Source of the DNA: Oscillospiraceae bacterium
GTDB lineage: Bacteria > Bacillota > Clostridia > Oscillospirales > SIG627
Assembly (NCBI GenBank): GCA_034925865.1
Contig: JAYFRN010000012.1
Span: 51,152-115,151, forward strand
Direction of reading: 5' to 3'
DNA length: 64,000 nucleotides
This document shows, piece after piece, positions 8,969 to 18,165 of the stretch. Position 1 is the first letter of the stretch; every line of letters begins with the position of its first letter. The position numbers were made by a program, and so were the translations under genes. The notes under the pieces are model-generated. The model saw only the letters and a program-made list of their open reading frames with translations, was not told the DNA's origin and did no database searches.

Positions 8969-11272
8969 ATGCAAAAAGAAAAAGCGGACCCCGCTTTTGA
9001 TCCGGAGGGAAAAGAAAAGCTAAGCGGCGAAGTCGAGGAAATCATATATCAGAACGAAGAAAACGGATATACTGTTTGTGTGATTTCGTCTCCTGACGGC
9101 AATCATGAAACGCTTGTAGGCACAATGCCCATGCTTTCCGTAGGCGAAGAAATCGCCGCATATGGTGTTTGGACTACTCACCGCGAATACGGCGAGCAGT
9201 TCAAGGTCGAATATTTCGAAAAAAAGCTACCGGGTGACGCGGAATCCATCAAGCGTTATCTATCTTCACATGCCGTGCGAGGCGTCGGTCCGAAGCTCGC
9301 TGGGAAAATCGTGGATCGCTTTAAAGAAGCGACATTCGAGGTCATTGAAAATTCGCCCGAGCTCTTGTGTGACATTAAAGGAATATCGCCGAAGAGATCG
9401 CGTGAAATAAGCGATTCCTTCAGAATGCAGTTTGGCATGCGAAACATAATGATGTTTTTCGGCCGTTATTTCGGAGTAAGCACCTCGGTAAGAATTTATA
9501 AACGATGGGGCAGCGCGGCAATAGACCTCGTAAGATCAAATCCGTACATTCTGTGCGATGAAATTTACGGAATAGGCTTTGAGCGAGCGGACAGTATGGC
9601 CATATCACTCGGCCACAAGGCCGATTCGGAATTCAGGTTATGCGCGGGCATAAAATACCTGCTGAATTACAACGCCCAGTCAAACGGACACTGTTATCTT
9701 CCGAGGTATAAGCTCGCGGAGGCGGCCGCCAAAATGCTTGACATTCCTGAAAAGACGGTTTTCGGAGCTATCGACAATTTGATGGGCACAGGAGAACTTG
9801 TATACCGCGAATTCACGGAACAGGACGGTAAAAGGACAGACGCAATATATTTGCAGTCCACATATATGTGCGAAAAATATATCGCAAAAAAGCTGTGCGC
9901 GTTAAACCGCGTCAGCATGATAGGCGCGGTGGACGGCGTGCAGGCTCAGATAGAGCGGAGCGAGGCCGACTCAGGCATTAAATTTGCCGCCATGCAGAAA
10001 AAAGCCGTTACCAATGCGCTCGAGAGCCCGGTAACAGTAATCACAGGCGGTCCCGGAACCGGAAAAACGACGATAATCAAGTGCATACTCGGGATTTTTT
10101 CGCGTCTCGGAATAAAGGCGGCTTTATGCGCGCCGACCGGGCGCGCGGCAAAACGCATGTCAGAAGCGACGATGTGCGAAGCAAAAACAATTCACCGTCT
10201 TCTTGAAACGGAATTCTCCGAAAACGATGAATTGAACTTTTCAAAAAACGAAAATAATCTCCTGGAATTTGACGCGCTGATAGCTGACGAGATGTCAATG
10301 GTGGATGTATTCCTGTTTTCCTCGCTTTTAAAGGCGATTAAACCGGGTGCGAGGCTTATCCTCATCGGAGACGCAGATCAGCTGCCGAGTGTCGGAGCAG
10401 GGGATGTATTGAACGATATTATAAAAAGCAAGGTTTTTACGGTTTGCCGTCTTGACGAGATTTTCAGACAGGACAGTAATAGCCATATCGCAATCAACGC
10501 GCAGAGAATAAATCGCGGAGAATATCCGGCCGCGAGCGGAAAGGATGGAAATTTCTTTATCATCCGCCGCCGTTTACCCTCGGAGATCGTCTCAGAGCTG
10601 CGCGAGCTTGTAAAGTTCAGGCTTCCAAAAGCATACGGAGACCAGATTTCCGGTAAAATTCAGGTTATAACGCCTACCCGCAAGGGAGAGCTCGGAACCT
10701 CAGCTCTCAATGTTATGCTGCAGGAGGAGCTGAATCCTCCGTCTTCGGGAAAATGCGAGCACAAATATCGCGACACAGTTTTTCGCGAGGGCGACAAGGT
10801 GATGCAGATCAGGAATAATTACGACTTGAACTGGGAATCGGACGAGAGAACAGGGACAGGAACAGGAACAGGAAAAGTCAGCGGCTCCGGTGTTTTCAAC
10901 GGAGATATCGGTTACATCGAGACGGTGGACGAAGAAGACCTTACCTTGACCGTCGATTACGACGGACGAAAATGCGAATACGATTTCAGCCTGCTTGACG
11001 AAATAGAGCACGCGTTCGCGGTGACAGTGCATAAAAGCCAGGGAAGCGAATATCCGGTTGTAATAATACCTCTTCTGACCGCCGGTTCGCTTTTGTCGAC
11101 GCGAAATCTATTATATACCGCCATAACGCGCGCCAGGGAAATGGTGATTCTGATAGGAGAAGAGGCCTCGGTAAAGGCGATGGTTGACAATAACCGCCAT
11201 GCGCTGAGGTATTCGGGTCTTTCCGAAATGCTCTCTGAGGAGAATGAAGGAAAAGAAAGAAGAAATTATTAA
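8969..11272 (+). CDS. recD2: RecD2-type ATP-dependent DNA helicase
   Basis: 767 residues from ATG 8969, which follows AAAGG. The frame continues upstream to another ATG at 8819, inside ftsK, but that extension is low-complexity and lacks a binding site. The N-terminus is the RecD2 type (SGEVEEIIYQNEENGYTVCVI) with helix-hairpin-helix motifs (VGPKLAGKIVDRF, IKGISPKRSREI). Walker A is ITGGPGTGKTTIIKC (~357-371), motif II is IADEMSMVD, motif III is LILIGDADQLPSVGAGDVL, and motif VI is LLYTAITRAREMVILIG. RecD2 proteins are 5'-3' helicases acting in repair and fork maintenance without RecBC. An insertion of Thr-Gly repeats (TGTGTGTGK) precedes the conserved GVFNGDIGYI segment and coincides with a DNA microsatellite. 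Confidence 0.94.
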   Translation: MQKEKADPAFDPEGKEKLSGEVEEIIYQNEENGYTVCVISSPDGNHETLVGTMPMLSVGEEIAAYGVWTTHREYGEQFKVEYFEKKLPGDAESIKRYLSSHAVRGVGPKLAGKIVDRFKEATFEVIENSPELLCDIKGISPKRSREISDSFRMQFGMRNIMMFFGRYFGVSTSVRIYKRWGSAAIDLVRSNPYILCDEIYGIGFERADSMAISLGHKADSEFRLCAGIKYLLNYNAQSNGHCYLPRYKLAEAAAKMLDIPEKTVFGAIDNLMGTGELVYREFTEQDGKRTDAIYLQSTYMCEKYIAKKLCALNRVSMIGAVDGVQAQIERSEADSGIKFAAMQKKAVTNALESPVTVITGGPGTGKTTIIKCILGIFSRLGIKAALCAPTGRAAKRMSEATMCEAKTIHRLLETEFSENDELNFSKNENNLLEFDALIADEMSMVDVFLFSSLLKAIKPGARLILIGDADQLPSVGAGDVLNDIIKSKVFTVCRLDEIFRQDSNSHIAINAQRINRGEYPAASGKDGNFFIIRRRLPSEIVSELRELVKFRLPKAYGDQISGKIQVITPTRKGELGTSALNVMLQEELNPPSSGKCEHKYRDTVFREGDKVMQIRNNYDLNWESDERTGTGTGTGKVSGSGVFNGDIGYIETVDEEDLTLTVDYDGRKCEYDFSLLDEIEHAFAVTVHKSQGSEYPVVIIPLLTAGSLLSTRNLLYTAITRAREMVILIGEEASVKAMVDNNRHALRYSGLSEMLSEENEGKERRNY
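10855..10876 (+). repeat. Hexanucleotide microsatellite within recD2
   Basis: About four GG(A/G)ACA units encode alternating Thr-Gly. As the unit is six bases, length change keeps the frame. The insert lies in a surface loop before the conserved VFNGD motif. Confidence 0.7.
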
Positions 11273-11295
11273 AGAACTTTTTGGGGTTTGCTAAA

Positions 11296-11680
11296 ACCGT
11301 TTCCGACAATATTAAAAAGCCTTTAAATGAGCTTTTTGGTGATCTGGGGACTTTATTACAAAAAGCCATCAACCGTTTCCGACAATATTAAAATGTCTTA
11401 AATGAGCTTTTTGGGGGTTCGGGGACTTTTTCGCGAAAAAGCCACCAACCGTTTCAAACAATATTAAAAATTTCTTAAATGAGCTTTTTGGGGGTTCGGG
11501 GGACTTTATCGCAAAAAGCCATCAACCGTTTCCGACAATATTAAAATGTCTTAAATGAGCTTTTTGGTGATCTGGGGACTTTATCGCGAAAAAGCTTCCA
11601 ACCATTTCAAACAATATTAAAAATTTCTTAAATGAGCTTTTTGGGGGTTCGGGGGACTTTTTCGCGAAAAAGCCCCCCGA
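11296..11680. repeat. Five tandem ~76-bp intergenic repeats
   Basis: Units begin at 11296, 11372, 11448, 11525 and 11601 with ACCGTTTC or ACCATTTC and share CAATATTAAAA, CTTAAATGAGCTTTTTGG and a G-rich run. They then carry a hairpin of the form ACTTTTTCGCGAAAAAGC. Two sequence flavours alternate: TCCGAC versus TCAAAC near the start, and TTGGTGATCTGG versus GGGGGTTCGG in the middle. They fill the 443-bp gap between recD2 and the GH78 gene, which holds no gene. The last unit runs into GACGTTCTCC and then the GH78 ribosome binding site (AGAGGAAA). Single copies occur at 1399-1462 and 41200-41266. Confidence 0.9.
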
Positions 11681-11715
11681 CGTTCTCCACATAAACAAAT
11701 AAGAGGAAAAAGTCA

Positions 11716-14067
11716 ATGCTGAGCACATCGTTTGTTTCCGCCACGGAAAAATACAGTGATTATAAGGAATATATACCCGCCCCGCTTATGAGGAAGAGCT
11801 TTATTCTCGAAGCGGAGGCGGAGAACGCGAAGATAACGATCTGTGCGCTCGGGTTTTACAGATTGTTTGTAAACGGCACGGAAATAACGCGCGGAATGCT
11901 TTCTCCGTATATTACAAATCCGGATGACGCGCTTTTTTATGATGAATATGAGATAACTTGCCTATTGAAAAAGGGCAAAAACGCGCTCGGAATTATTCTC
12001 GGAAACGGAATGCAGAATTCGCTTGGCGGCGACACATGGGATTTTGACAAGGCCGCTTGGCGAAGCGCGCCGATGACAGCTTTTTCACTGGAATATTCAT
12101 ATGCTTCATCCTTAAAACAGAATGAAATTATATCCGATTCATCAGTCCTGACACACCCGTCGGCGATTTTATTGGATGACCTGAGGATCGGAGAATATTA
12201 CGACGCCCGGCTTGAAATCAACGGATGGAGCGAAGCGGATTTTGATGATTCCGGATGGAGCAGCGCAATTCCGGTAAGAGCGCCGCGCGGGATCAAAAAC
12301 AGACGGATGAACGATGTGCCGCCTGTCATTATATCAAAAGAAATAACGCCTGTTTCTGTTTCAGAAGGAGCGGCGGATACCGGATACGGCGAAACGGAAA
12401 GAGCAAAAACGCTTTATTTCCCGCGTTGTGAACGGGAGGCGAAGGGATATTTATATGATTTCGGAGTAAATACGGCAGGCTCCGTAAAATTGAAAATAAA
12501 CGGCGCAAGAGATCAGAAGATAGTGCTGTTATTCGGAGAAACGCTCGAAGCCGACGGTAAGTTAAACTTAAAAAGCATCAGCTTCATTCCCTATGCGCAG
12601 CAGCAGCGGATTGAATACACTTTAAAGGGCGGCGGAGAGGAAATATATGTTCCGTCGTTTACATATTTCGGCTTCAGATATTGCCTTGTGTGCGGAATAA
12701 CCGCCGAGCAGGCCACGGATGAGCTTGTAACAATGCTGATCATGCACACAGACCTTATTCGCACGGGCGATTTCCGCTGTTCCGACAACGCCGCCGACAG
12801 ACTTTACGAAATGACAATCAATTCCGATCTGTCGAATTTTTATCATTTTCCGACGGACTGTCCGCAAAGAGAAAAAAACGGATGGACCGGAGACGCGGCT
12901 CTGTCAGCGGAGCAGATAATGATGAGCTTTGACGCCGCAAAGAGCTATGAGCAATGGCTTGTGCTCATACGCGGAGCAATGGATACGCGCGGTGCGATTC
13001 CCGGAATAGTGCCGACGGCAGGATGGGGCTTTGATTGGGGAAACGGTCCTGCATGGGACTCGGTTCTGACATATCTGCCTTATTATGTATGGAAATATAC
13101 CGGAGATATAAAGATAATCCGGGATAACGCACACGCGATATTAAGATACCTCGATTATGTTTATTCGAGGCGCGATGAAAACAATCTTATCGAAATCGGT
13201 CTGGGAGATTGGTGTCAGGCCGGGCATGAAAACAGCGCGATTTCCGCGCCGCTTGTCTTCACCGACACAGTCACCGTAATCAGCATAGCGCAAAAGGCGC
13301 GGGATATGTTCGACTGTATCGGAATGAAGCTTCAAAGGGATTTTGCCGCTAATATAGCCTCTGAGCTCAGGACCGCGGTCAGAGACTGTCTTATTGATTT
13401 CGGCACGTTTACAGCGGTCGGAAACTGTCAGACAACACAGGCAATGGCAATATTCCATGACATATTCGAACAGGCGGAAAAGCCGTTTGCAGTCAAAACG
13501 CTTATAGCTCAGATAGAATCAAAAAACGGTCATTTCGACGTTGGCATACTCGGAGCGCGCGCTATATTCAGAGTGCTCGGAGATTTCGGATATGCCGATC
13601 TTGCCTATGAAATGATCATGCACCCAGATTACCCGTCATACGGAAACTGGATAAGGCGCGGCGCAACTTCGCTTTGGGAGGATTTCAGGAGCGAAGGCGT
13701 GATTCCGAATTCCCGGAATCACCATTTCTTCGGAGATATTTCGGCGTGGTTTATATCTTATCCGGGAGGGATACGAGTGAATCCGCGGCTTGCTTCGGCA
13801 GATGAGGTTGACATAAAACCGTGCTTTATCGAAAAGCTCTCTCATGTTTATGCGCGTCATGATATCCCCTGCGGAAATGTTTCCGTCGAGTGGACTCGGA
13901 CAGATGAAGGAGTAATAGAGCTTAAAATTTCCGCGCCGGACGGCGCGAAGGGCTTTATAACACTTCCCGCCGGATATAAATTCGACAATTCTGCCGCCTT
14001 CTGTAGGTTGAAGACCGGAGAATTCAGGGTGATAAAAGCGGAACAAAAGGACAGGAATACGGATTGA
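11716..14067 (+). CDS. Glycoside hydrolase family 78 alpha-L-rhamnosidase-like protein
   Basis: 783 residues without a signal peptide, so probably cytoplasmic. N-terminal beta-sandwich modules hold GFYRLFVNGTEI and LSPYITNPDDALFYD. The (alpha/alpha)6 catalytic domain starts near residue 355. DCPQREKNGWTGDA (~380-393) matches the family DCPQRxExxGWTGDA stretch with the general acid, and later motifs WGNGPAWDSV, TSLWEDF and SRNHHFFGDISAWF complete the active site. It would release terminal alpha-L-rhamnose from imported oligosaccharides or glycosides. The domain set is short for GH78, which often exceeds 850 residues. It stands alone after the repeat block and converges on the heparinase-like gene through a hairpin at 14120-14156. 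Confidence 0.88.
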   Translation: MLSTSFVSATEKYSDYKEYIPAPLMRKSFILEAEAENAKITICALGFYRLFVNGTEITRGMLSPYITNPDDALFYDEYEITCLLKKGKNALGIILGNGMQNSLGGDTWDFDKAAWRSAPMTAFSLEYSYASSLKQNEIISDSSVLTHPSAILLDDLRIGEYYDARLEINGWSEADFDDSGWSSAIPVRAPRGIKNRRMNDVPPVIISKEITPVSVSEGAADTGYGETERAKTLYFPRCEREAKGYLYDFGVNTAGSVKLKINGARDQKIVLLFGETLEADGKLNLKSISFIPYAQQQRIEYTLKGGGEEIYVPSFTYFGFRYCLVCGITAEQATDELVTMLIMHTDLIRTGDFRCSDNAADRLYEMTINSDLSNFYHFPTDCPQREKNGWTGDAALSAEQIMMSFDAAKSYEQWLVLIRGAMDTRGAIPGIVPTAGWGFDWGNGPAWDSVLTYLPYYVWKYTGDIKIIRDNAHAILRYLDYVYSRRDENNLIEIGLGDWCQAGHENSAISAPLVFTDTVTVISIAQKARDMFDCIGMKLQRDFAANIASELRTAVRDCLIDFGTFTAVGNCQTTQAMAIFHDIFEQAEKPFAVKTLIAQIESKNGHFDVGILGARAIFRVLGDFGYADLAYEMIMHPDYPSYGNWIRRGATSLWEDFRSEGVIPNSRNHHFFGDISAWFISYPGGIRVNPRLASADEVDIKPCFIEKLSHVYARHDIPCGNVSVEWTRTDEGVIELKISAPDGAKGFITLPAGYKFDNSAAFCRLKTGEFRVIKAEQKDRNTD

Positions 14068-14119
14068 AAAGCGCCTGACCGATAGTAAATTGAAAAGCGC
14101 CTGCCCGATAGAAAAAGCT

Positions 14120-14156
14120 ATAGCTGCAGCAAATTAATGAGCTTTGCTGCAGCTAT
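14120..14156. terminator. Convergent terminator hairpin
   Basis: A 14-bp perfect stem (14120-14133 with 14043's counterpart at 14143-14156, loop TTAATGAGC) is followed on the plus strand by CTGTTTTATTTTTTC. It sits between the GH78 gene and the convergent heparinase-like gene. Just upstream an imperfect 23-bp direct repeat (14063-14085 and 14089-14111) reads ATTGAAAAGCGCCTG. Confidence 0.75.
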
Positions 14157-14169
14157 CTGTTTTATTTTT

Positions 14170-17100
14170 TCAATCCCGGCGTTTCCTAAGAAAAAAGAAA
14201 GTCCCGAAAAGGATCGCCGCGGAGCAGAACGAAGCAAGCCCGACATAAAAGAAATTGATTCTTTCAGGAAGCTGCTGTGGATTTATCAGGATACATTGCT
14301 CAGAATTCTCATAGCTTTCGTAAAGCGTCAGACCTTCGGGCATAACGGTATAGGGCGAATCGTTGTCGGCTGTGAAAAGATAAATCTCGCGCCGGTATGT
14401 ATTTCCCTTGTATTCGATGTTGAAAAGCACATTGTATGCGGAAAGCCCCGGCTTGAACTCATCGGAGGTATATAGCGTTTTACCGTTGAGCGTAAACATT
14501 CGTCCTTCCGAATAGCCGGGATCAATGGAAATCGAGTATTCGGGCGATTCGAAAAGGTTTTTGATCTGAGTGTTGACTATGTATATATTCGCGGCTTTTT
14601 CGCCTGGCGAGGCGGAGGCCCTGAGCTTGTTTGAGGGTATTACATACTCGACCGGATCGCATTCGCGCGAGCAAAGAAATTCGTAATTTCCTTTAAGCCC
14701 CGAAAGAGGGATCCAGGCGGTACGTCCGGCGGATATATCATAATAAAACCCTTTTGACAGATCTTTTAAATCATTATACTGCCTTATAAGAGTGATATCA
14801 CCGATATCCAGAATATAATTCGCGCCGTTCTCGTCCTGAACGCGTTTTGCGGAGAGAATTTTATATGACGAGTTCCGGATGCTGTCGTTACCGATGCAGA
14901 TATATTTTCCGGAAAGCTTGGCAGGATCGATATCGGAGTTGAGCGAAACCGTGATCGAATTGTCAAAGGACAGCTCCTTTGTAAAAGCCCTGACCGTTCC
15001 TGTAATTTTTAAAGGGCTGGTATCGGCATTGATTTTCGCCATGTTTGTATAAACAACGCTTTCGGTTCCTCTGACACTGTAGACGGCAAAAAAGCCCCTG
15101 AAGTAGAACAAGCCGTCTATTTGGTATGTATGAGCTTCGTCGGATGAGCAGACGATATAGTCCGTGCGGCCGTTTTTAAAGGTCAGCTTTATTGCCTTTA
15201 TATCCTCGCCGGTCACAATTTTACCGAAAAGGCGTATCTCACATAGGGAAGAAGAAACAATATAAGCCGAATTTCTGTATGGCTGAATGATTGAAGTAAA
15301 CATTGTATCGAGACCATCGTCTTTTTCGCGGTTCAGCAATACGTAATCGAGTCCGGACGGGTTGCCTGATTTATTGCGCGGCGGCGTGCCGTTGGCGAGT
15401 ATGACAGAGGAAAAATCGCCGAAGGAGGTCAGCTTAAGGTGGATGTTTTTCAACATAGAGTAATTCCGCGTATCGATTATTGACCAGTCGAATTCGACCT
15501 TTTTTTCATCGGGGCTATCGTCTCTGCGCACCTTGTCAAGGTATTGGTATCCGCTTTCAGAATTACCGCTGCCCCATTTCACGTCGCGTCCGGCGAGCGT
15601 GCCTATATATTCACCTTTTTCGTCTGTCTGAGGAACAAGCTCGACGCCGGAAGTGACGACAGCGCTTGACTGTGCCGGGTGAAAGCTGTAGGTCTGTTTT
15701 GTGCCGCCGGTGACCTTGAAGAAATCGACGAGATAAGAAATATCGTCGTCATATCTTATCAGGGCGGTGGTACGCTTGTATTCGGAGGTGACGGGATAAA
15801 CACGCGGAGCACCGACGCTTATCAGGTCGACAAAATCGTTTGAGTCAAAGCTGTATGGCTGCGCGACAATCTGCATTGTGCCTCTGCGGTCGTTGACGAG
15901 CACGGTATTGTGACTTACCGTATTCTCAACCCAATAAACCTGATGAGGCGTTCCGTCGCAGAATTCAGGATATCCCAGATCTGGCATTAAATCAATACCG
16001 TACGCGTAAAGCCCGATATTGAGCGTATCGGCGTGACCGTGACCGGTGTTGCGCCCGTAGTACATATATGACGCGGTTTCTGTGTTCTTTGCGGTTTGCT
16101 TTTTCTCGTCGGTATGCTTGCCGAAGCTCAGCGAGGTGATCGCAAGCTTTGAATCCTTTGCGCTCGCGCCGAAGGAGATTACATGATAACCGGTGCAGGT
16201 ATATATTTTATCAGAAATAAGAGTGCTGTCCGTGAAGTTCATATTGTTTGCTATGAGCTGACCGTCGAAATATACGTCAAACACGCCGGACGAGTTTTCA
16301 GAGTCGGCTGAAAGCGTATATGGAGCTTCGGTATTGTTGAGATAAAAGCCGAAGGAGATGAGCTGATTAACGCGTTTCGGAACGAATACAAGCTGCGTTT
16401 CAGTACGGCTTAATCCCGTTTGTATCCTTGCGTTTATGACCGAAAACTTGTTTGAATATACCGTGGTATAAAGAGCTTCGGCGGTTTTTTCAAAGGCATT
16501 GTATATATTGCGCAATGAGGCGAAGCCGTATCCGGTAAGGTTCTGCTCTGAAAGCTGATATTCACCGTTTAGCCTGACGGCATTTTCGATCTCCGATCCG
16601 ATCGCCTCGGGATTCTCGTCCCATATAGTAAGCTTTAATTTTTTGACGTCGCCGCCAAGCATATAGTACAGCTTTTGAGCGTATGACACGTCCGAATAAC
16701 GCAGATATGCCTTTAAAAGAATGTCCGAGGATTGGGCGGTATAACGTATCCCGGTGGAGGCCGCGTCGCCGATGGCGGGAGTAAAGTATTTGGTCGTCTG
16801 AAGATTTAGCATGGAATCAAACATTTTGCGGAATTTTACGTTATCATATAGAGAATAGCTTTGCTGTGTGCCGTTTATAACATATCCGTCAAGGAGATCG
16901 GCAATACTTATAAAATTATTTATCCACCCGCCGTTGTATCCCGGAGAGGCCTCGTTCCCAAAGCCGTCGCGGTCGACATCGTTGACAAAAGTCACGCTGA
17001 GATTTCCGTAGCCGCCCGGAGCGAAGCAATAATCAAGCCATACCTTTGAAAGCGTTCTGTCGTCGAGGATCACCGCCGCGAGGGCAAGCGTATACTGGTG

Positions 17101-18135
17101 CATACCGTTGTTGCCGTGAATGTTTCCGGACTTTACCTCGGGGAAAACCTCTTTAAAAAGTCCGTTTTCAATGTTGACCATTATGTCTTTATAGGTTTGG
17201 ATTTTTGTGCTTTTTGATTCAAGCAGGCTTAACGCCTTGTCTCCCATTGCGGGAAAGCCGTGAAAAAGACCGTCATAGGCCTTCAGGAAGTAATCGACAA
17301 GACCGGTTTCCCATATGCTGCCGATAATCTTGCCATGGTCTCCGCCGCTGTGCCGATAACCGTCGGCCCATTTCTGATCGGAGAGCGTGAAGGAAGGATA
17401 AAGGTCTCCAATGCGGCTTAGCATAACAATGCCCGCGTCGGCATAGACTTGCTTTCCGGTATAGAGGTAAGCAAGACTGAAGGTTTGAATAAGATTGGGA
17501 ATAAGGCTCTCCCATAACGCCCAGTGAGTATAGTATGCGATAAAAAAGTATTTCTTTCCGTCCGGTGCGACATAGCCCGTGCCGTCGTCAACTCCCCAGG
17601 TTTCGCCTTTTTCAGGATAAAGTGTATTTTTAAGTAAGGAGCGGTCGGCTTTTGAAGGATCGAAAATGCCGTTTGCGTCAAGCCCTGATTTGTAATAAGC
17701 TCCGAAATCGTTTGTCGGGAATTTCATACCGCAGTTAGGGCAGGTGATCTTCCAGGGATCGTTCACAACGTCGTATTTATACGGATAATTGCCGAATTTA
17801 TCGATTAAATTTCCGCAGTTTAAACACCCGTAGGTTTGATTTACCCCGTAGGATCTGAATACCTTCTGGCTTGGGATAAGAGCCCACAGGTCTTCCAGTG
17901 AATACTTCGAAAGATAATAATCCGCCGAATTTACCGTAGAATCCACGGCTGATTTTGCCCACGAATACTTTTTGGCATTTTCTCTTGCGTTTATAACCAT
18001 TTCGTCTGTATAGAAGGTCGCGCGCGTTTTAAGCGGTTCATCGGAAGCTGCGCAAGACAAAAGAGGCCGCGGAATGCATAATGCCGCGGCCGATATCATC
18101 ACGGCGAGAAGAAAAGAGACAGCTTTCTTCAGCAT
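14170..18135 (-). CDS. Giant surface heparinase II/III-like protein (paralog A)
   Basis: 1321 residues. A signal peptide (MLKKAVSFLLAVMISAAALC) opens the protein, and a C-terminal membrane helix followed by LRKRRD closes it, so most of the protein should be outside and membrane-tethered. The N-terminal half looks like the (alpha/alpha) toroid of heparinase II/III-type polysaccharide lyases and includes a four-Cys zinc-ribbon-like pair (GCLNCG near 103, CPNCGMKFPTND near 133). The beta-sandwich region contains YYGRNTGHGHADTLNIGLYA (~690-709), with the HxHAD-type motif expected around the active site, and SHNTVLVNDRR. The substrate is unknown; uronic-acid glycans are typical for the family. It starts 30 bases after proA on the same strand and has a close full-length paralog at 44594-48613. 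Confidence 0.8.
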   Translation of the reverse strand: MLKKAVSFLLAVMISAAALCIPRPLLSCAASDEPLKTRATFYTDEMVINARENAKKYSWAKSAVDSTVNSADYYLSKYSLEDLWALIPSQKVFRSYGVNQTYGCLNCGNLIDKFGNYPYKYDVVNDPWKITCPNCGMKFPTNDFGAYYKSGLDANGIFDPSKADRSLLKNTLYPEKGETWGVDDGTGYVAPDGKKYFFIAYYTHWALWESLIPNLIQTFSLAYLYTGKQVYADAGIVMLSRIGDLYPSFTLSDQKWADGYRHSGGDHGKIIGSIWETGLVDYFLKAYDGLFHGFPAMGDKALSLLESKSTKIQTYKDIMVNIENGLFKEVFPEVKSGNIHGNNGMHQYTLALAAVILDDRTLSKVWLDYCFAPGGYGNLSVTFVNDVDRDGFGNEASPGYNGGWINNFISIADLLDGYVINGTQQSYSLYDNVKFRKMFDSMLNLQTTKYFTPAIGDAASTGIRYTAQSSDILLKAYLRYSDVSYAQKLYYMLGGDVKKLKLTIWDENPEAIGSEIENAVRLNGEYQLSEQNLTGYGFASLRNIYNAFEKTAEALYTTVYSNKFSVINARIQTGLSRTETQLVFVPKRVNQLISFGFYLNNTEAPYTLSADSENSSGVFDVYFDGQLIANNMNFTDSTLISDKIYTCTGYHVISFGASAKDSKLAITSLSFGKHTDEKKQTAKNTETASYMYYGRNTGHGHADTLNIGLYAYGIDLMPDLGYPEFCDGTPHQVYWVENTVSHNTVLVNDRRGTMQIVAQPYSFDSNDFVDLISVGAPRVYPVTSEYKRTTALIRYDDDISYLVDFFKVTGGTKQTYSFHPAQSSAVVTSGVELVPQTDEKGEYIGTLAGRDVKWGSGNSESGYQYLDKVRRDDSPDEKKVEFDWSIIDTRNYSMLKNIHLKLTSFGDFSSVILANGTPPRNKSGNPSGLDYVLLNREKDDGLDTMFTSIIQPYRNSAYIVSSSLCEIRLFGKIVTGEDIKAIKLTFKNGRTDYIVCSSDEAHTYQIDGLFYFRGFFAVYSVRGTESVVYTNMAKINADTSPLKITGTVRAFTKELSFDNSITVSLNSDIDPAKLSGKYICIGNDSIRNSSYKILSAKRVQDENGANYILDIGDITLIRQYNDLKDLSKGFYYDISAGRTAWIPLSGLKGNYEFLCSRECDPVEYVIPSNKLRASASPGEKAANIYIVNTQIKNLFESPEYSISIDPGYSEGRMFTLNGKTLYTSDEFKPGLSAYNVLFNIEYKGNTYRREIYLFTADNDSPYTVMPEGLTLYESYENSEQCILINPQQLPERINFFYVGLASFCSAAILFGTFFFLRKRRD

Positions 18136-18165
18136 ATCGCCAATACCTTTCGTTATTCAGAACTG

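Noticed and set aside
11296-11680. CRISPR-like array
   Set aside because: Units are contiguous 76-bp tandem repeats with no unique spacers and no cas genes; they are a minisatellite.
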